From Streptomyces sp. CB01373 (GTDB lineage Bacteria > Actinomycetota > Actinomycetes > Streptomycetales > Streptomycetaceae), in contig NZ_NNBK01000003.1 in assembly GCF_002803075.1 (NCBI RefSeq), positions 124,001 through 188,000 of the forward strand: DNA of 64,000 bases, written 5' to 3'. Below, one piece after another: positions 25,099-33,505 of this stretch. The notes beneath the pieces are model-generated. The model did not search any database. It worked only from the letters and a program-made list of their open reading frames with translations, and had not been told where the DNA came from. Each line of letters begins with the position of its first letter. Position 1 is the stretch's first letter. The position numbers and the translations under genes were made by a program.

Positions 25099-25743
25099 TC
25101 AGAATCCGGGGCCGCCCACCTTGTCGCCGACCGCCGCCAGCCGTCCCCACAGGAGGTCCGCCAGGCTGCGGACCAGTTCCGCCCGCGGGCACGGCCGCTC
25201 GCCCAGCCACCAGTCGCCGGCCGCGTGCATCATGCCGACGATGCCGTGGCCCCACACGCGGGCCAGTTGCTGCCCGGACGGCCCCAGGTCGAGCCGCTCC
25301 TCGATGACCCGGGCCAGCTCCTCGCCCATGCGGCGCAGCAGCGGGGCGGAGTGCTTGCCGACGTCGAAGCCCTGGTCGGTGCCCTGACCGCCCTCCGCCG
25401 GGTGCATGAGGAAGCGGTAGACCTGCGGGCGGGCCTCTATGGCCGCGAGGTAGGTGTCCAGCGTCGCCTCGACGCGCTCCCGCCGGTCGGCGGGAGCGTC
25501 CAGCGCGGCCCGCAGGGAGTCGAGCAGGGCGTCGGTGTGCCGTTGGGCGAGGGCGGCGTACAGCCCGCCCTTGTCGCCGAAGTGGCGGTAGAGGATCGGC
25601 TTGGTGATGCCGGCCTCGGCGGCGATGGCGTTCATCGACGCGTGCGGGCCGTCGCGCAGCACCACCCGGTCGGCGGCCTCCAGCAGCTCGCGCCGTCGGC
25701 GGTCGGCGGACCGCTGCTGATCGCTCCGCTGCCTGGTGTCCAT
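25099..25743 (-). CDS. TetR-family transcriptional regulator
   Basis: A 214-residue regulator. The helix-turn-helix is at about residues 15-65 (RRRELLEAADRVVLRDGPHA, MNAIAAEAGITKPILYRHFG, DKGGLYAALAQR), followed by a helical ligand domain with a conserved-looking GMMHAAGDWWLGERPCPRAE. It is divergent from the acyl-CoA dehydrogenase at 25912, with a 168-base gap holding three copies of GTAACAC, one of which is part of an inverted repeat. This arrangement is usual for a repressor that responds to an acyl-CoA and controls itself and the dehydrogenase. Confidence 0.88.
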   Translation of the reverse strand: MDTRQRSDQQRSADRRRRELLEAADRVVLRDGPHASMNAIAAEAGITKPILYRHFGDKGGLYAALAQRHTDALLDSLRAALDAPADRRERVEATLDTYLAAIEARPQVYRFLMHPAEGGQGTDQGFDVGKHSAPLLRRMGEELARVIEERLDLGPSGQQLARVWGHGIVGMMHAAGDWWLGERPCPRAELVRSLADLLWGRLAAVGDKVGGPGF

Positions 25744-25783
25744 GAGATCTCCCCACCCGTGCTGGTTCGGTGACGCCTGCGCA

Positions 25784-25890
25784 AAGTAACACTGACGAGG
25801 CCGGATGCCTCGAACGGGCTGCCGGAGGACCGTCGGCAGTCGACTTTCCCCACCGACCGGTAACACAGTACGGTTACCGCAAGTAACACG
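25784..25890. promoter_or_regulatory. Probable TetR operator cluster between regulator and acyl-CoA dehydrogenase
   Basis: The gap contains GGTAACACAGTACGGTTACC at 25859-25878, an inverted repeat GGTAAC-N8-GTTACC. Two further AGTAACAC copies lie near 25783-25790 and 25882-25889. The copies lie close to both gene starts, as expected for operators of the TetR protein encoded to the left. No binding data exist here; the assignment rests on position and symmetry. Confidence 0.55.
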
Positions 25891-25911
25891 CAGGTGCGCG
25901 CTGGAGGGGAC

Positions 25912-27138
25912 ATGGCCGAGTTCACGATGGAGCTCAACGACGAGCAGAAGGAGGTCAGGGACTGGCTCCACGGCTTCGCGGCCGATGTGATCCGCCCCGC
26001 CGCCGCCGAGTGGGACGAGCGCGAGGAGACCCCCTGGCCGGTCATCCAGGAGGCCGCCAAGGTCGGCATCTACTCCCTCGACTTCTACGCGCAGCAGTAC
26101 TTCGACGCCACCGGCCTCGGCATCCCGATGGCCATGGAGGAACTGTTCTGGGGCGACGCCGGCATCGCCCTGTCCATCGTCGGCACCGGCCTCGCCGCCG
26201 TGGGCGTCCTCGCCAACGGCACCGAGGAGCAGATCGGCACCTGGATCCCGCAGATGTACGGCGAACCGAACGATGTGAAGGTCGCCGCCTTCTGCTCCTC
26301 CGAGCCCGACGCCGGCTCCGACGTGGCCTCGATGCGCACCCGCGCGGTGTACGACGAGGCCAAGGACGAGTGGGTGATCAACGGCACCAAGACCTGGGCG
26401 ACCAACGGCGGCATCGCCAACGTGCACGTGGTCGTCGCCTCCGTCGACCCCGGACTCGGCTCCAAGGGCCACGCCTCCTTCATCGTCCCGCCGGGCACAC
26501 CGGGACTGACGCAGGGTCAGAAGTTCAAGAAGCACGGCATCCGCGCCTCGCACACCGCCGAGGTGGTCCTGGACGGCGTACGGGTCCCCGGGTCCTGCCT
26601 GCTCGGCGGCAAGGAGAAACTCGACGAGCGGCTCGCCCGCGCCCGGGAGAAGGCCCGAAAAGGCGGGGACCGGGTGAAGAACGCCGCGATGGCCACCTTC
26701 GAGGCGTCCCGCCCCGCCGTCGGCGCCATGGCGGTCGGCACCGCCCGGGCCGCCTACGAGGTCGCCCTCGACTACGCCAGGACGCGCGAGCAGTTCGGCC
26801 GGCCGATCATCGACAACCAGGGCGTCGCCTTCCAGCTCGCCGACATGCGCACGCAGATCGACGCCGCCCGGCTGCTGGTCTGGCGGGCCTCGTGGATGGC
26901 CGTCAACGGCAGGCCGTTCGAAGCCGCCGAGGGCTCGATGTCCAAGCTGTTCGCCAGCGAGACCGCGAAGAAGGTCACGGCCCAGGCCATCCAGATCCTC
27001 GGCGGCAACGGCTACACCCGGGAGTACCCGGTGGAGCGGATGCACCGCGATGCGGCGATCTACACCATTTTTGAAGGGACCAGCGAGATCCAGCGGCTGG
27101 TGATCTCCCGCACGATCTCGGGCATGCCGATCCGCTGA
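25912..27138 (+). CDS. Acyl-CoA dehydrogenase
   Basis: A 408-residue flavoenzyme. It has the FAD/substrate motif AAFCSSEPDAGSDVASMRTR, the mid-domain WVINGTKTWATNGGIANVHV, and the C-terminal helical domain with ARTREQFGRPI, QILGGNGYTREYPVERM and the catalytic Glu in YTIFEGTSEIQRLVISR. It introduces the alpha-beta double bond into an acyl-CoA, passing electrons to ETF. About 25 residues rich in Lys/Arg (KEKLDERLARAREKARKGGD) form an insertion before the C-terminal domain, so a specialised substrate is possible. GGAGGGG precedes the ATG. Probably controlled by the divergent TetR protein. Confidence 0.92.
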   Translation: MAEFTMELNDEQKEVRDWLHGFAADVIRPAAAEWDEREETPWPVIQEAAKVGIYSLDFYAQQYFDATGLGIPMAMEELFWGDAGIALSIVGTGLAAVGVLANGTEEQIGTWIPQMYGEPNDVKVAAFCSSEPDAGSDVASMRTRAVYDEAKDEWVINGTKTWATNGGIANVHVVVASVDPGLGSKGHASFIVPPGTPGLTQGQKFKKHGIRASHTAEVVLDGVRVPGSCLLGGKEKLDERLARAREKARKGGDRVKNAAMATFEASRPAVGAMAVGTARAAYEVALDYARTREQFGRPIIDNQGVAFQLADMRTQIDAARLLVWRASWMAVNGRPFEAAEGSMSKLFASETAKKVTAQAIQILGGNGYTREYPVERMHRDAAIYTIFEGTSEIQRLVISRTISGMPIR

Positions 27139-27164
27139 CGGTGCGTCCGCCGACGGAGTCTCCG

Positions 27165-27683
27165 CTAACGGTGTCGCAGCGGCGTCAGTTGCTCGATGTC
27201 ATAGCGCTTTCTGAGGGCCTCGATCGCCGCGTGGTCCGGCGGGCCCCCGTTGCCCAGGATCTCAAGGAGTTCCTCGAAGTACCGCTCGTGGTCCGGCGGC
27301 GGAGACGCCTGGAAGAACATCTTGGCGGGGGTGTCGGTCGGGTTGGCGAAGGCGTGCGGGCAGCCCGGCGGGACGACGATGACCGTCCCCGGGGTCGCCC
27401 GCACCACGCGGTTTCCGGAGGGGGACTCCCACCGCTGCCAGTGGTCGGGGGTCCGGATCCGCGGCTCGAAGGCGAGCACGTCCAGCTCGCCCTCGAGTAC
27501 GTAGAACAACTCCTCGCTGCGCGTGTGCACGTGGGCGCCGACGTCGAAGCCCGGGGGAACCTCCACCTCGAAGGTGGAGGCCGCCCGCGAGTGCGTGCCG
27601 GTCACCTTGAACGTCACCCGCTGGGCCGGCGCCTCGACGACGCGGCCCTGGCCCGGCGGTACGAGCAGTCCGTCCGTGGTCAT
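27165..27683 (-). CDS. momA: Cupin protein of the rppA operon, MomA-like quinone-forming monooxygenase
   Basis: A 172-residue single-domain cupin. Motif 1 is HVHTRSEELFYVLEGELDVL (two His and a Glu for metal binding) and motif 2 is PPGCPHAFANPT. Small cupins that follow rppA have been described as anchor-free monooxygenases (MomA) that turn 1,3,6,8-tetrahydroxynaphthalene into flaviolin; that role is transferred here from position and size. It begins 7 bases after the P450 stop, so it is the third gene of the rppA operon. It converges with the acyl-CoA dehydrogenase. Confidence 0.75.
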   Translation of the reverse strand: MTTDGLLVPPGQGRVVEAPAQRVTFKVTGTHSRAASTFEVEVPPGFDVGAHVHTRSEELFYVLEGELDVLAFEPRIRTPDHWQRWESPSGNRVVRATPGTVIVVPPGCPHAFANPTDTPAKMFFQASPPPDHERYFEELLEILGNGGPPDHAAIEALRKRYDIEQLTPLRHR

Positions 27684-27690
27684 CGCCGGA

Positions 27691-28920
27691 TCACCACGCC
27701 ACCGGCAGGGCCTCGGGCCCTCGGATCAACGTGCCCTTCCTGAAGGGCACTTGCTCCGGAGGCACCGCGAGCCGCAGGTTCGGCACCCGGTCCAGCAGGG
27801 CGTCGACCAGCAACTCCGACTCCATCCGGGCCAGTTGGCTACCTGGGCAGTAGTGCGGGCCGAAGCCGAACGCCACGTGCGGGTTCGGGCTGCGCGTGAG
27901 GTCGATCGTCCCGGGGTCGGGGAAGACGTCCGGGTCTCGGTTGGCGGCCAGGTACGACACGTAGACCGCGTCGCCCGCCCGGATCCGCACCCCCTTGATC
28001 TCCACGTCCTCCAGGGCGATCCGGGACAGCCCGACCGCGTTGCGGTGCGGGATGTGGCGCAGCAGTTCGTCGATGGCCCGAGGGCGGATCTCCCGGTCCG
28101 CGCGCAGCCGGTCGGCCAGCTCGGGGCGGGTCAGCAGGAGGTAGAACATCTGCCCGCTGTTGCCGGTGACCGCCTCGCCGCCGATCTGGAGCAGCACCGC
28201 GAGCCCCACGGCCTCCTTCAGGCTGATCTCACGGCGGGCCACGGCGGTCCCGAGCAGTGAGGCGATGTCCTCCCCGGCACTGTCCGCGCGGGCGTCGAGG
28301 AGTTCGGCGAAGTACGTGCCCATCTCCTCCTTGGCCTGCTCGCCGACGGACGCGCCGTGCGAGGAGGACAGGATCAGCCGGGTCCAGGCGTGCATGCCCT
28401 GCCGGTCCGCGACCGGCACACCCATCAGCTCGCAGATCACGGCGATCGGGAACGGGCTCAGCACCTCGGCGGTCAGGTCGGCCGGTGGGCCGTTGGCGAG
28501 CAGGTCGTCGACCAGCTCGTCCAGCATCCGGCGGGCACTGTCCCGCACCCGCTCGACACCGTCTGCGGTGAGGGCGGGTGCGACCGCGCGGCGCAGCCGG
28601 GTGTGGTCGGGCGGGTCCAGGAAGCCGACCGCGGCCCGGGACGGGACGAAGTGCGGGGCCAGCCGGGTGACCTCCCGGTCGACGACCGCCTCGCGGCTGA
28701 ACCGGGGGTCGTTGGTGACCGTCCGCACGTCGTCCATGCGGGTCACCAGCCACGCCCAGCCCTCGCCGTTGGGCAGCTCGACGCGGGTGACCGGGCCCTG
28801 CTCCATGAGCTCGGAGAGCACCGGGTCGAAGGCCACGCCCGGCAGGTCGAGCGCCGGCCAGGGCCGGACCGGCGGCACCGTCTCGGTGCGCGCCTCCTCG
28901 ACGAGTGTCTCCTCCGTCAT
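27691..28920 (-). CDS. Cytochrome P450, CYP158A-like (flaviolin/THN coupling)
   Basis: A 409-residue soluble P450. The I-helix reads LLQIGGEAVTGNSGQMFYLL, lacking the usual AGxxT acid-alcohol pair but matching the CYP158A pattern. The K-helix ExxR is in DELLRHIPHRN, and the heme loop is FGFGPHYCPGSQLAR with the Cys ligand. CYP158A2 couples flaviolin molecules oxidatively into dimers and trimers; S. griseus P450mel makes hexahydroxyperylenequinone. The gene starts in the ATGA overlap with the rppA stop, so it is translationally coupled to the synthase that makes its substrate. Confidence 0.88.
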   Translation of the reverse strand: MTEETLVEEARTETVPPVRPWPALDLPGVAFDPVLSELMEQGPVTRVELPNGEGWAWLVTRMDDVRTVTNDPRFSREAVVDREVTRLAPHFVPSRAAVGFLDPPDHTRLRRAVAPALTADGVERVRDSARRMLDELVDDLLANGPPADLTAEVLSPFPIAVICELMGVPVADRQGMHAWTRLILSSSHGASVGEQAKEEMGTYFAELLDARADSAGEDIASLLGTAVARREISLKEAVGLAVLLQIGGEAVTGNSGQMFYLLLTRPELADRLRADREIRPRAIDELLRHIPHRNAVGLSRIALEDVEIKGVRIRAGDAVYVSYLAANRDPDVFPDPGTIDLTRSPNPHVAFGFGPHYCPGSQLARMESELLVDALLDRVPNLRLAVPPEQVPFRKGTLIRGPEALPVAW

Positions 28921-29975
28921 GCGCCGCCCCCGGTCTGCCAGCAGCCGAGCGACATCTCGGCGGTGATGCCGGGGCCGAACCCGGCGAGCAGTCCGCGCGC
29001 CTGGTCCTGGGGGCCGCCTTCCTCGAACAGCCGGCGCAGCGCGTCCAGGACGACGGCGCTGGCGATGTTGCCGTACTCGGTGAGCGTGGCCCGGCTGAAC
29101 CGGAACGCGTGCGGTTCGACGTTCAGGAACTTGCTCAGGTCGTCCAGGATGCGGGGACCGCCCGCGTGGATGACGTAGAAGTCCAGGTCGGACGCGTCCC
29201 AGCCGTGCACTCCGGCCAGGTCCTGAAGGGCCGGGGCGAGCGGCTCCATGGTGGCGGGCACCCGCTTGTCCAGCAGGAAGTGGAAGCCGGTCGCCCGGAC
29301 GTCGTAGGCGATCCACTCCTCGGTCTTGGGGATGAGGTACGAGCCGTTGCGCTCCAGCCGGACGCCGGTGCCTCCGCTGCCGCGGACCACGGCGGCGGCG
29401 ATGCCGTCGCCGAACAGGCCGTTGGAGAGCAGGGAGCCGACGCCGAGGTCGGTGGGCTGGTAGCACAGCGAGCAGAACTCGCAGGCGACGATGAGCGCGT
29501 TGGCGTCGGGGTAGGCCGTGCAGAAGTCGTGGGCCCGGTTGATCGCCGCGCCCCCGGCCGCACAGCCCAGCTGGGCTATGGGGATCTGGCGGGTGGTCGA
29601 CTCGAACTCCATCGCGTTGATCAGCCACGCGGTGAGCGAGGGCATCATGAAGCCCGTGCACGAGACGTAGATGATGACGTCGATGTCCTTGGTGCGGACC
29701 TCGGCGTCGTCGAGCGCGCGCTGGATGACGGCGGGGACGCGGGCCTTCGCCTCCTGCTCGTAGAGCTTGTTGCGCTGCTCGAAGCCGGGATGCTTGAGGG
29801 TCTCCTCGATGGGCTGCACGATGTGCCGGGTCCGCACACCGGTGTTTTCGATGAGCCGGAGGGCCAGCGGGAGTTGCGGGTGGTCCGCGTGGCGGGAACG
29901 CGCGAGCTCCAGCGTCTCCTCCATCGTGATCACGTGCTCTGGAACGGACACCGAGGGTCTGCACAAAGTCGCCAT
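28917..29975 (-). CDS. rppA: 1,3,6,8-Tetrahydroxynaphthalene synthase (type III PKS)
   Basis: A 352-residue chalcone-synthase-fold enzyme. The catalytic triad falls at Cys138 (IAQLGCAAGGAAINRAHDF), His270 (DFYVIHAGGPRILDD) and Asn303 (LTEYGNIASAVVLDAL), the same numbering as I recall for S. griseus RppA. It condenses five malonyl-CoA units into 1,3,6,8-tetrahydroxynaphthalene, the precursor of flaviolin and melanin-like pigments. It heads an operon with the P450 and cupin genes. Upstream, 1.3 kb of non-coding repetitive DNA separates it from the next gene. Confidence 0.95.
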   Translation of the reverse strand: MATLCRPSVSVPEHVITMEETLELARSRHADHPQLPLALRLIENTGVRTRHIVQPIEETLKHPGFEQRNKLYEQEAKARVPAVIQRALDDAEVRTKDIDVIIYVSCTGFMMPSLTAWLINAMEFESTTRQIPIAQLGCAAGGAAINRAHDFCTAYPDANALIVACEFCSLCYQPTDLGVGSLLSNGLFGDGIAAAVVRGSGGTGVRLERNGSYLIPKTEEWIAYDVRATGFHFLLDKRVPATMEPLAPALQDLAGVHGWDASDLDFYVIHAGGPRILDDLSKFLNVEPHAFRFSRATLTEYGNIASAVVLDALRRLFEEGGPQDQARGLLAGFGPGITAEMSLGCWQTGGGA

Positions 29976-30065
29976 GAGCCGTGCCTGCTTTCGCCTTCCG
30001 GAAGGCCGGTTGCCCCCCGGTCAGAGGGTGGTGCACCCAGAAGGGTGGTCCATCTACGATCACCC
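29976..30065 (-). promoter_or_regulatory. rppA upstream region with direct repeats and a palindrome
   Basis: Just before the rppA start is a perfect 12-bp palindrome CCTTCCGGAAGG (29994-30005). Further up are two direct copies of a GGGTGGT-centred motif (read on the plus strand as CAGAGGGTGGTGC at about 30022 and CAGAAGGGTGGTCC at about 30039), 17 bases apart. Direct repeats at such spacing often bind a regulator along one helix face. No regulator gene is adjacent, so the factor is unknown. Confidence 0.4.
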
Positions 30066-30399
30066 GGAGGAGCGACGATCTTCTCGCGGAGCTACTCCAA
30101 ACCGGCGACGGCGCCCAAGCTCCGCCGGGCTCGGACGGCTTGACCCCGGCGGCCGTGAAACGGCCTCCCGCACCCGAGAAACCCCTGCTCACAGCCTTGC
30201 GATCACCTCCGTCGGCGACCCTCCCGACTCGCGCCACCGCCCCCCACCACACGAAGATCACCCCCGCGCCTCCCACACCGCCCCGACCGACCACCGGCAT
30301 CCGCCTTCAGGAGTACGAGACGCACCCACCGCCCGTGCCGTGCGGGGGAGTGCCGGTGGGAGCGGACGGGTGTGGCGGCGGGCGTGCCGAAGCGCCCGC

Positions 30400-31300
30400 C
30401 GGGCCGCCGGTGGCAGGTCCCGCACCACGCGGTCGGATCGGCCCGCCCGGCTGATCCGGTCAGCCGCAGCCGGCTCCACTGCCGCGGGCCGAGCCGGGCC
30501 GGGCGCGGCCGGGCGGGGCCGGGCGGGGCGGGGCCGGGCGGGGCCATGCGGGGCGGGGCGGGGTGAGGCGAGCGGTGGCACAGGGCGGGAGGGGCGACGC
30601 GCCCGCCGGACCATGACCACCGGTCAGCGCCGCGGCAGGTCCCGTCGCCCCGGTCCGTCCGGTCAGCCGAGGGGGCTGCGGACGAGACGAGACGAGGCGG
30701 GCTCGGTCGGGTGGGCAGGGCGATGCGCGCTGAAGCGTCCACCGGGCCGTGGCCGTCGGTCCAGCCCCGGCCGGTCCGCCGAGGGGGGGCGCTGCGGATG
30801 AGGCGAGACGAAGCGGGCTGGGTCGGGTGGGCGAGGCGCGGGTCGTGGCCGCGGGTCGGTGCCGTGCGGTGGGTCTGGCCCGTTCGGTCAGCCGGGGTGG
30901 GTTCGCCGCCGGGTGGGTGAGGCGCGGGTCGTGGCCGCGGGTCGGTGCCGTGCGGTGGGTCTGGCCCGTTCGGTCAGCCGGGGTGGGTTCGCCGCCGGGT
31001 GGGTGAGGCGCGGGTCGTGGCCGCGGGTCGGTGCCGTGCGGTCGGTCCGGCCCGTCCGGTCAGCCGAGGGGGCGTTGCAGATGCCACGAGACGAGACGAG
31101 GCGGGCTGGGCCCGGGTGGGCGGGGCGAGGCGTGGCGAGGCGTCCGCCGGGCCGTGGCCGTGGGTTCGGTGCCGTGCGGTCGATACGGGCCGGCCGGTCA
31201 GCCGGGGTGGGTTCGCCGCCGCCGCCGGGCGGGCGGGGCGCGCCAGGGGCGTGGTCGGCGGCGCCTCGGCGAGCGCGGCGGGGGCTCGGTGCGGTTCGGG
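30400..31300. repeat. Degenerate G-rich repeat field upstream of rppA, with a perfect 86-bp core
   Basis: The 1.3 kb between rppA and the gene ending at 31304 holds no credible gene. Motifs such as CGGTCAGCCGNGG, GACGAGACGAGGCGGGCTG and GGGCCGTGGCCG recur at irregular spacing. At 30826-31083 there are three tandem units of exactly 86 bases (starts 30826, 30912, 30998): the first two differ by one base, and the third diverges in its last third. A period of 86 is not a multiple of three, which argues against coding use. A diverged copy lies at about 31105-31245. Confidence 0.8.
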
Positions 31301-31303
31301 TGG

Positions 31304-31543
31304 TCAGCCGGGGGTGGGGCCGCTGCTGTGGGCGATGCAGGCCACGTCGATGCGGTCGGCCAGCTTGGCCAGTTCGATGGTCAGGGCGGCCACCGTGTCC
31401 TCGTCGAGGCCCCCCTGGCCGGCTTCCACCAGACGCAGCCACCGGCCGCCGACCGTGCGCAGCAGCTTGCTCACATCGGCCGCGGCCACCTGCAAGGTAC
31501 CGCGGTCGTCGACGATCAGAGGCAGAGTCACTTCGCGGTTCAC
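31304..31543 (-). CDS. Small conserved hypothetical protein (DUF6213-like)
   Basis: A 79-residue protein starting VNREVTLPLIVDDRGTLQVA, with two helices (VSKLLRTVGGRWLRLVE and TVAALTIELAKLADRIDVAC) around a Gly-rich loop. It resembles a small family widespread in Streptomyces that I recall only as a domain of unknown function. The GTG at 31543 is chosen because TACGAT, a -10-like hexamer, lies 7 bases before it with no ribosome site, suggesting a leaderless message. The frame runs further upstream but overlaps the aldehyde dehydrogenase gene. It is transcribed behind that gene. Confidence 0.65.
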   Translation of the reverse strand: MNREVTLPLIVDDRGTLQVAAADVSKLLRTVGGRWLRLVEAGQGGLDEDTVAALTIELAKLADRIDVACIAHSSGPTPG

Positions 31544-31568
31544 AAAGGGGATCGTAGCCGCGGAAGCC

Positions 31569-32954
31569 TCACGCCCCGTGCCACACGGTGGTGATGTTGC
31601 AGAACTCGCGGATTCCGTGCCCGGACAGCTCACGTCCGTACCCCGACCGCTTCACTCCGCCGAACGGGAGCGCCGGGTGCGAGGCCGTCATCCCGTTGAC
31701 GTACACCCCGCCCGCCTCCAGGTCCCGTACGAAGCGGTCCACCTCGGTCTCGTCCTCGGTCCAGACGTTCGAACTCAGCCCGAAGAGCGAGTCGTTGGCG
31801 ATCAGCACCGCCTCGTCGAGATCGGTCGCCCGGTACAGCGTGGCCACCGGACCGAACGCCTCCTCGCGGTGGATGCGCATCTCGCGGGTGATGCCGGCCA
31901 GCACGGTCGGCGGGTAGTACCAGCCCGGCCCGCCGGGCCGTTCGCCACCGCACAGCACAGCGGCCCCGCCACGCCGCGCGTCGTCGACGAGCTCCTCCAG
32001 ATCCGCCCGCCCCCGCTCGCTGGACAGCGGCCCGACCTCGGTGTCCTCCCGCATCGGGTCACCGACCCGCAGCGCCCTCATGCCGGCCACGAAACGCTCC
32101 GCGAAGGCGTCGTAGACGTCCGTGTGCACGATGAACCGCTTCGCCGCGATGCAGGACTGCCCGTTGTTCTGCACGCGCGCGGTCACCGCGACCTCGGCGG
32201 CCCGGTCGACGTCGGCGGACGGCATCACGATGAACGGGTCGCTGCCGCCCAGCTCCAGCACCGTCTTCTTGATCATCTCCCCGGCGGTGGACGCCACCGC
32301 CCGCCCGGCCGGCTCGCTGCCGGTCAGGGTGGCCGCCTTCACCCGCTCGTCGCGCAGGATGTCGTCGACCGCTCCCGAGCCGATGAGCAGGGTCTGGAAA
32401 CAGCCCTCGGTGAAGCCGGCCCGGTGGAACAGGTCCTCCAGGTACAGGGCCGTCTGCGGCACGTTGGAGGCGTGCTTGAGCAGCCCGACGTTGCCGGCCA
32501 TCAGCGCGGGCGCGGCGAAGCGGACCACCTGCCACAGCGGGAAGTTCCAGGGCATGACGGCCAGCACCGGTCCGAGCGGCCGGTAGCGGACCAGGGCGTG
32601 GGACGCCCCGGAGTCCTTCACGTCCGCGTCGGCGGGCCGCTCGTCGGCGAGCAGCTCCTCGGCGTGCTCGGCGTACCAGCGCATCGCCTTGGCGCACTTC
32701 GCGGCCTCCGCGCGCGCCTGCTTGACCGGCTTGCCCATCTCCGTGGTCATGACACGGGCGATCTCCTCCTGGTCCCCGTCCAGGAGAGCGGCGGCCTTGT
32801 TCATCAGCCGGGCCCGCTCGGCGAAGGCTGTCGTCCGGTACGTACGGAACGTGGCCTGCGCGAGCTGGAGCCGGCGCTCGGTCTCCTCCTCGCCCAACGC
32901 CTCGTACGTCTTGAGCGTCTCGCCGCTGGCCGGGTTCACCGTGGCGATGGACAT
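31569..32954 (-). CDS. gabD1: NADP-dependent succinic semialdehyde dehydrogenase
   Basis: A 461-residue aldehyde dehydrogenase. The Rossmann part has [20 protein letters not shown] and [13 protein letters not shown], the general base Glu is in [19 protein letters not shown], and the nucleophile Cys is in [17 protein letters not shown]. The C-terminal [20 protein letters not shown] completes the family pattern. Sequence as I recall it is very close to M. tuberculosis GabD1, which oxidises succinic semialdehyde to succinate with NADP. GGGAGG lies 6 bases before the ATG at 32954. Expression probably starts in the short gap after the Nudix gene. Confidence 0.88.
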   Translation of the reverse strand: MSIATVNPASGETLKTYEALGEEETERRLQLAQATFRTYRTTAFAERARLMNKAAALLDGDQEEIARVMTTEMGKPVKQARAEAAKCAKAMRWYAEHAEELLADERPADADVKDSGASHALVRYRPLGPVLAVMPWNFPLWQVVRFAAPALMAGNVGLLKHASNVPQTALYLEDLFHRAGFTEGCFQTLLIGSGAVDDILRDERVKAATLTGSEPAGRAVASTAGEMIKKTVLELGGSDPFIVMPSADVDRAAEVAVTARVQNNGQSCIAAKRFIVHTDVYDAFAERFVAGMRALRVGDPMREDTEVGPLSSERGRADLEELVDDARRGGAAVLCGGERPGGPGWYYPPTVLAGITREMRIHREEAFGPVATLYRATDLDEAVLIANDSLFGLSSNVWTEDETEVDRFVRDLEAGGVYVNGMTASHPALPFGGVKRSGYGRELSGHGIREFCNITTVWHGA

Positions 32955-33031
32955 GACTGACCTCCCTGGGAGCGGGGCTGTGCTTCGACCTTCCCGCGCC
33001 GCGGTGCCGATCGCAACGCGTGAGGCCCTCG

Positions 33032-33505
33032 TCAGAGCGAGTGCTCGGCCAGGCGGTCGAGAAACGCGCTCTGGGCCGTGACGATCACCTCGCGGGCCCG
33101 GTCCAGACCGAGCCAGGCGACCCGGTCGAGCTCGGGGAACTCCTGGGTGCGCCCGGACCGCGGCGGCCACTCCATGAGGAACGTGCCGGGGACGACCGCC
33201 GCCGGGTCGAGGTCGGCCTCGACGGCCCAGGCCGTGACGGTCTTGCCGTTGGTCTGCCGGACCTCGCCCAGCGGCACGGCCTCCCCGTCGGGCGGCGGGA
33301 GCCCGAGCTCCTCCTGGAACTCGCGGCGGGCCGCGTCCCAGGCGGGTTCCTCCGGGTCGTACTCGCCCTTGGGAACCGTCCACGCCCCCGCGTCCCGGCG
33401 GGCGAAGAAGGGGCCGCCCATGTGTCCGAGGAGCACCTCCAGTCCGTCGCCGGAGCGCCGGAACAGCAGCAGACCGGCACTGCGCCGCCCCCGCCGGGCG
33501 CTCAT
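33032..33505 (-). CDS. Nudix hydrolase
   Basis: A 157-residue Nudix protein. The Nudix box reads GEYDPEEPAWDAARREFQEE with LGL following, matching G-x5-E-x7-REUxEExGU. It starts SAGLLLFRRSGDGLEVLLGHM, like the AP4A/NTP-type hydrolases with an N-terminal beta strand. The ATG at 33505 lies in a 4-base overlap (33502-33505) with the end of the DNA ligase gene, so the two are coupled. That context suggests a role in cleaning damaged or signalling nucleotides, possibly removing adenylylated by-products; the substrate is not known. Confidence 0.88.
   Translation of the reverse strand: MSARRGRRSAGLLLFRRSGDGLEVLLGHMGGPFFARRDAGAWTVPKGEYDPEEPAWDAARREFQEELGLPPPDGEAVPLGEVRQTNGKTVTAWAVEADLDPAAVVPGTFLMEWPPRSGRTQEFPELDRVAWLGLDRAREVIVTAQSAFLDRLAEHSL

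Noticed and set aside
30749..31006. Repetitive small proteins encoded in the 86-bp repeats
   Set aside because: The period is not divisible by three, so the reading frame changes from copy to copy; codon use is non-coding-like and no ribosome site precedes them.
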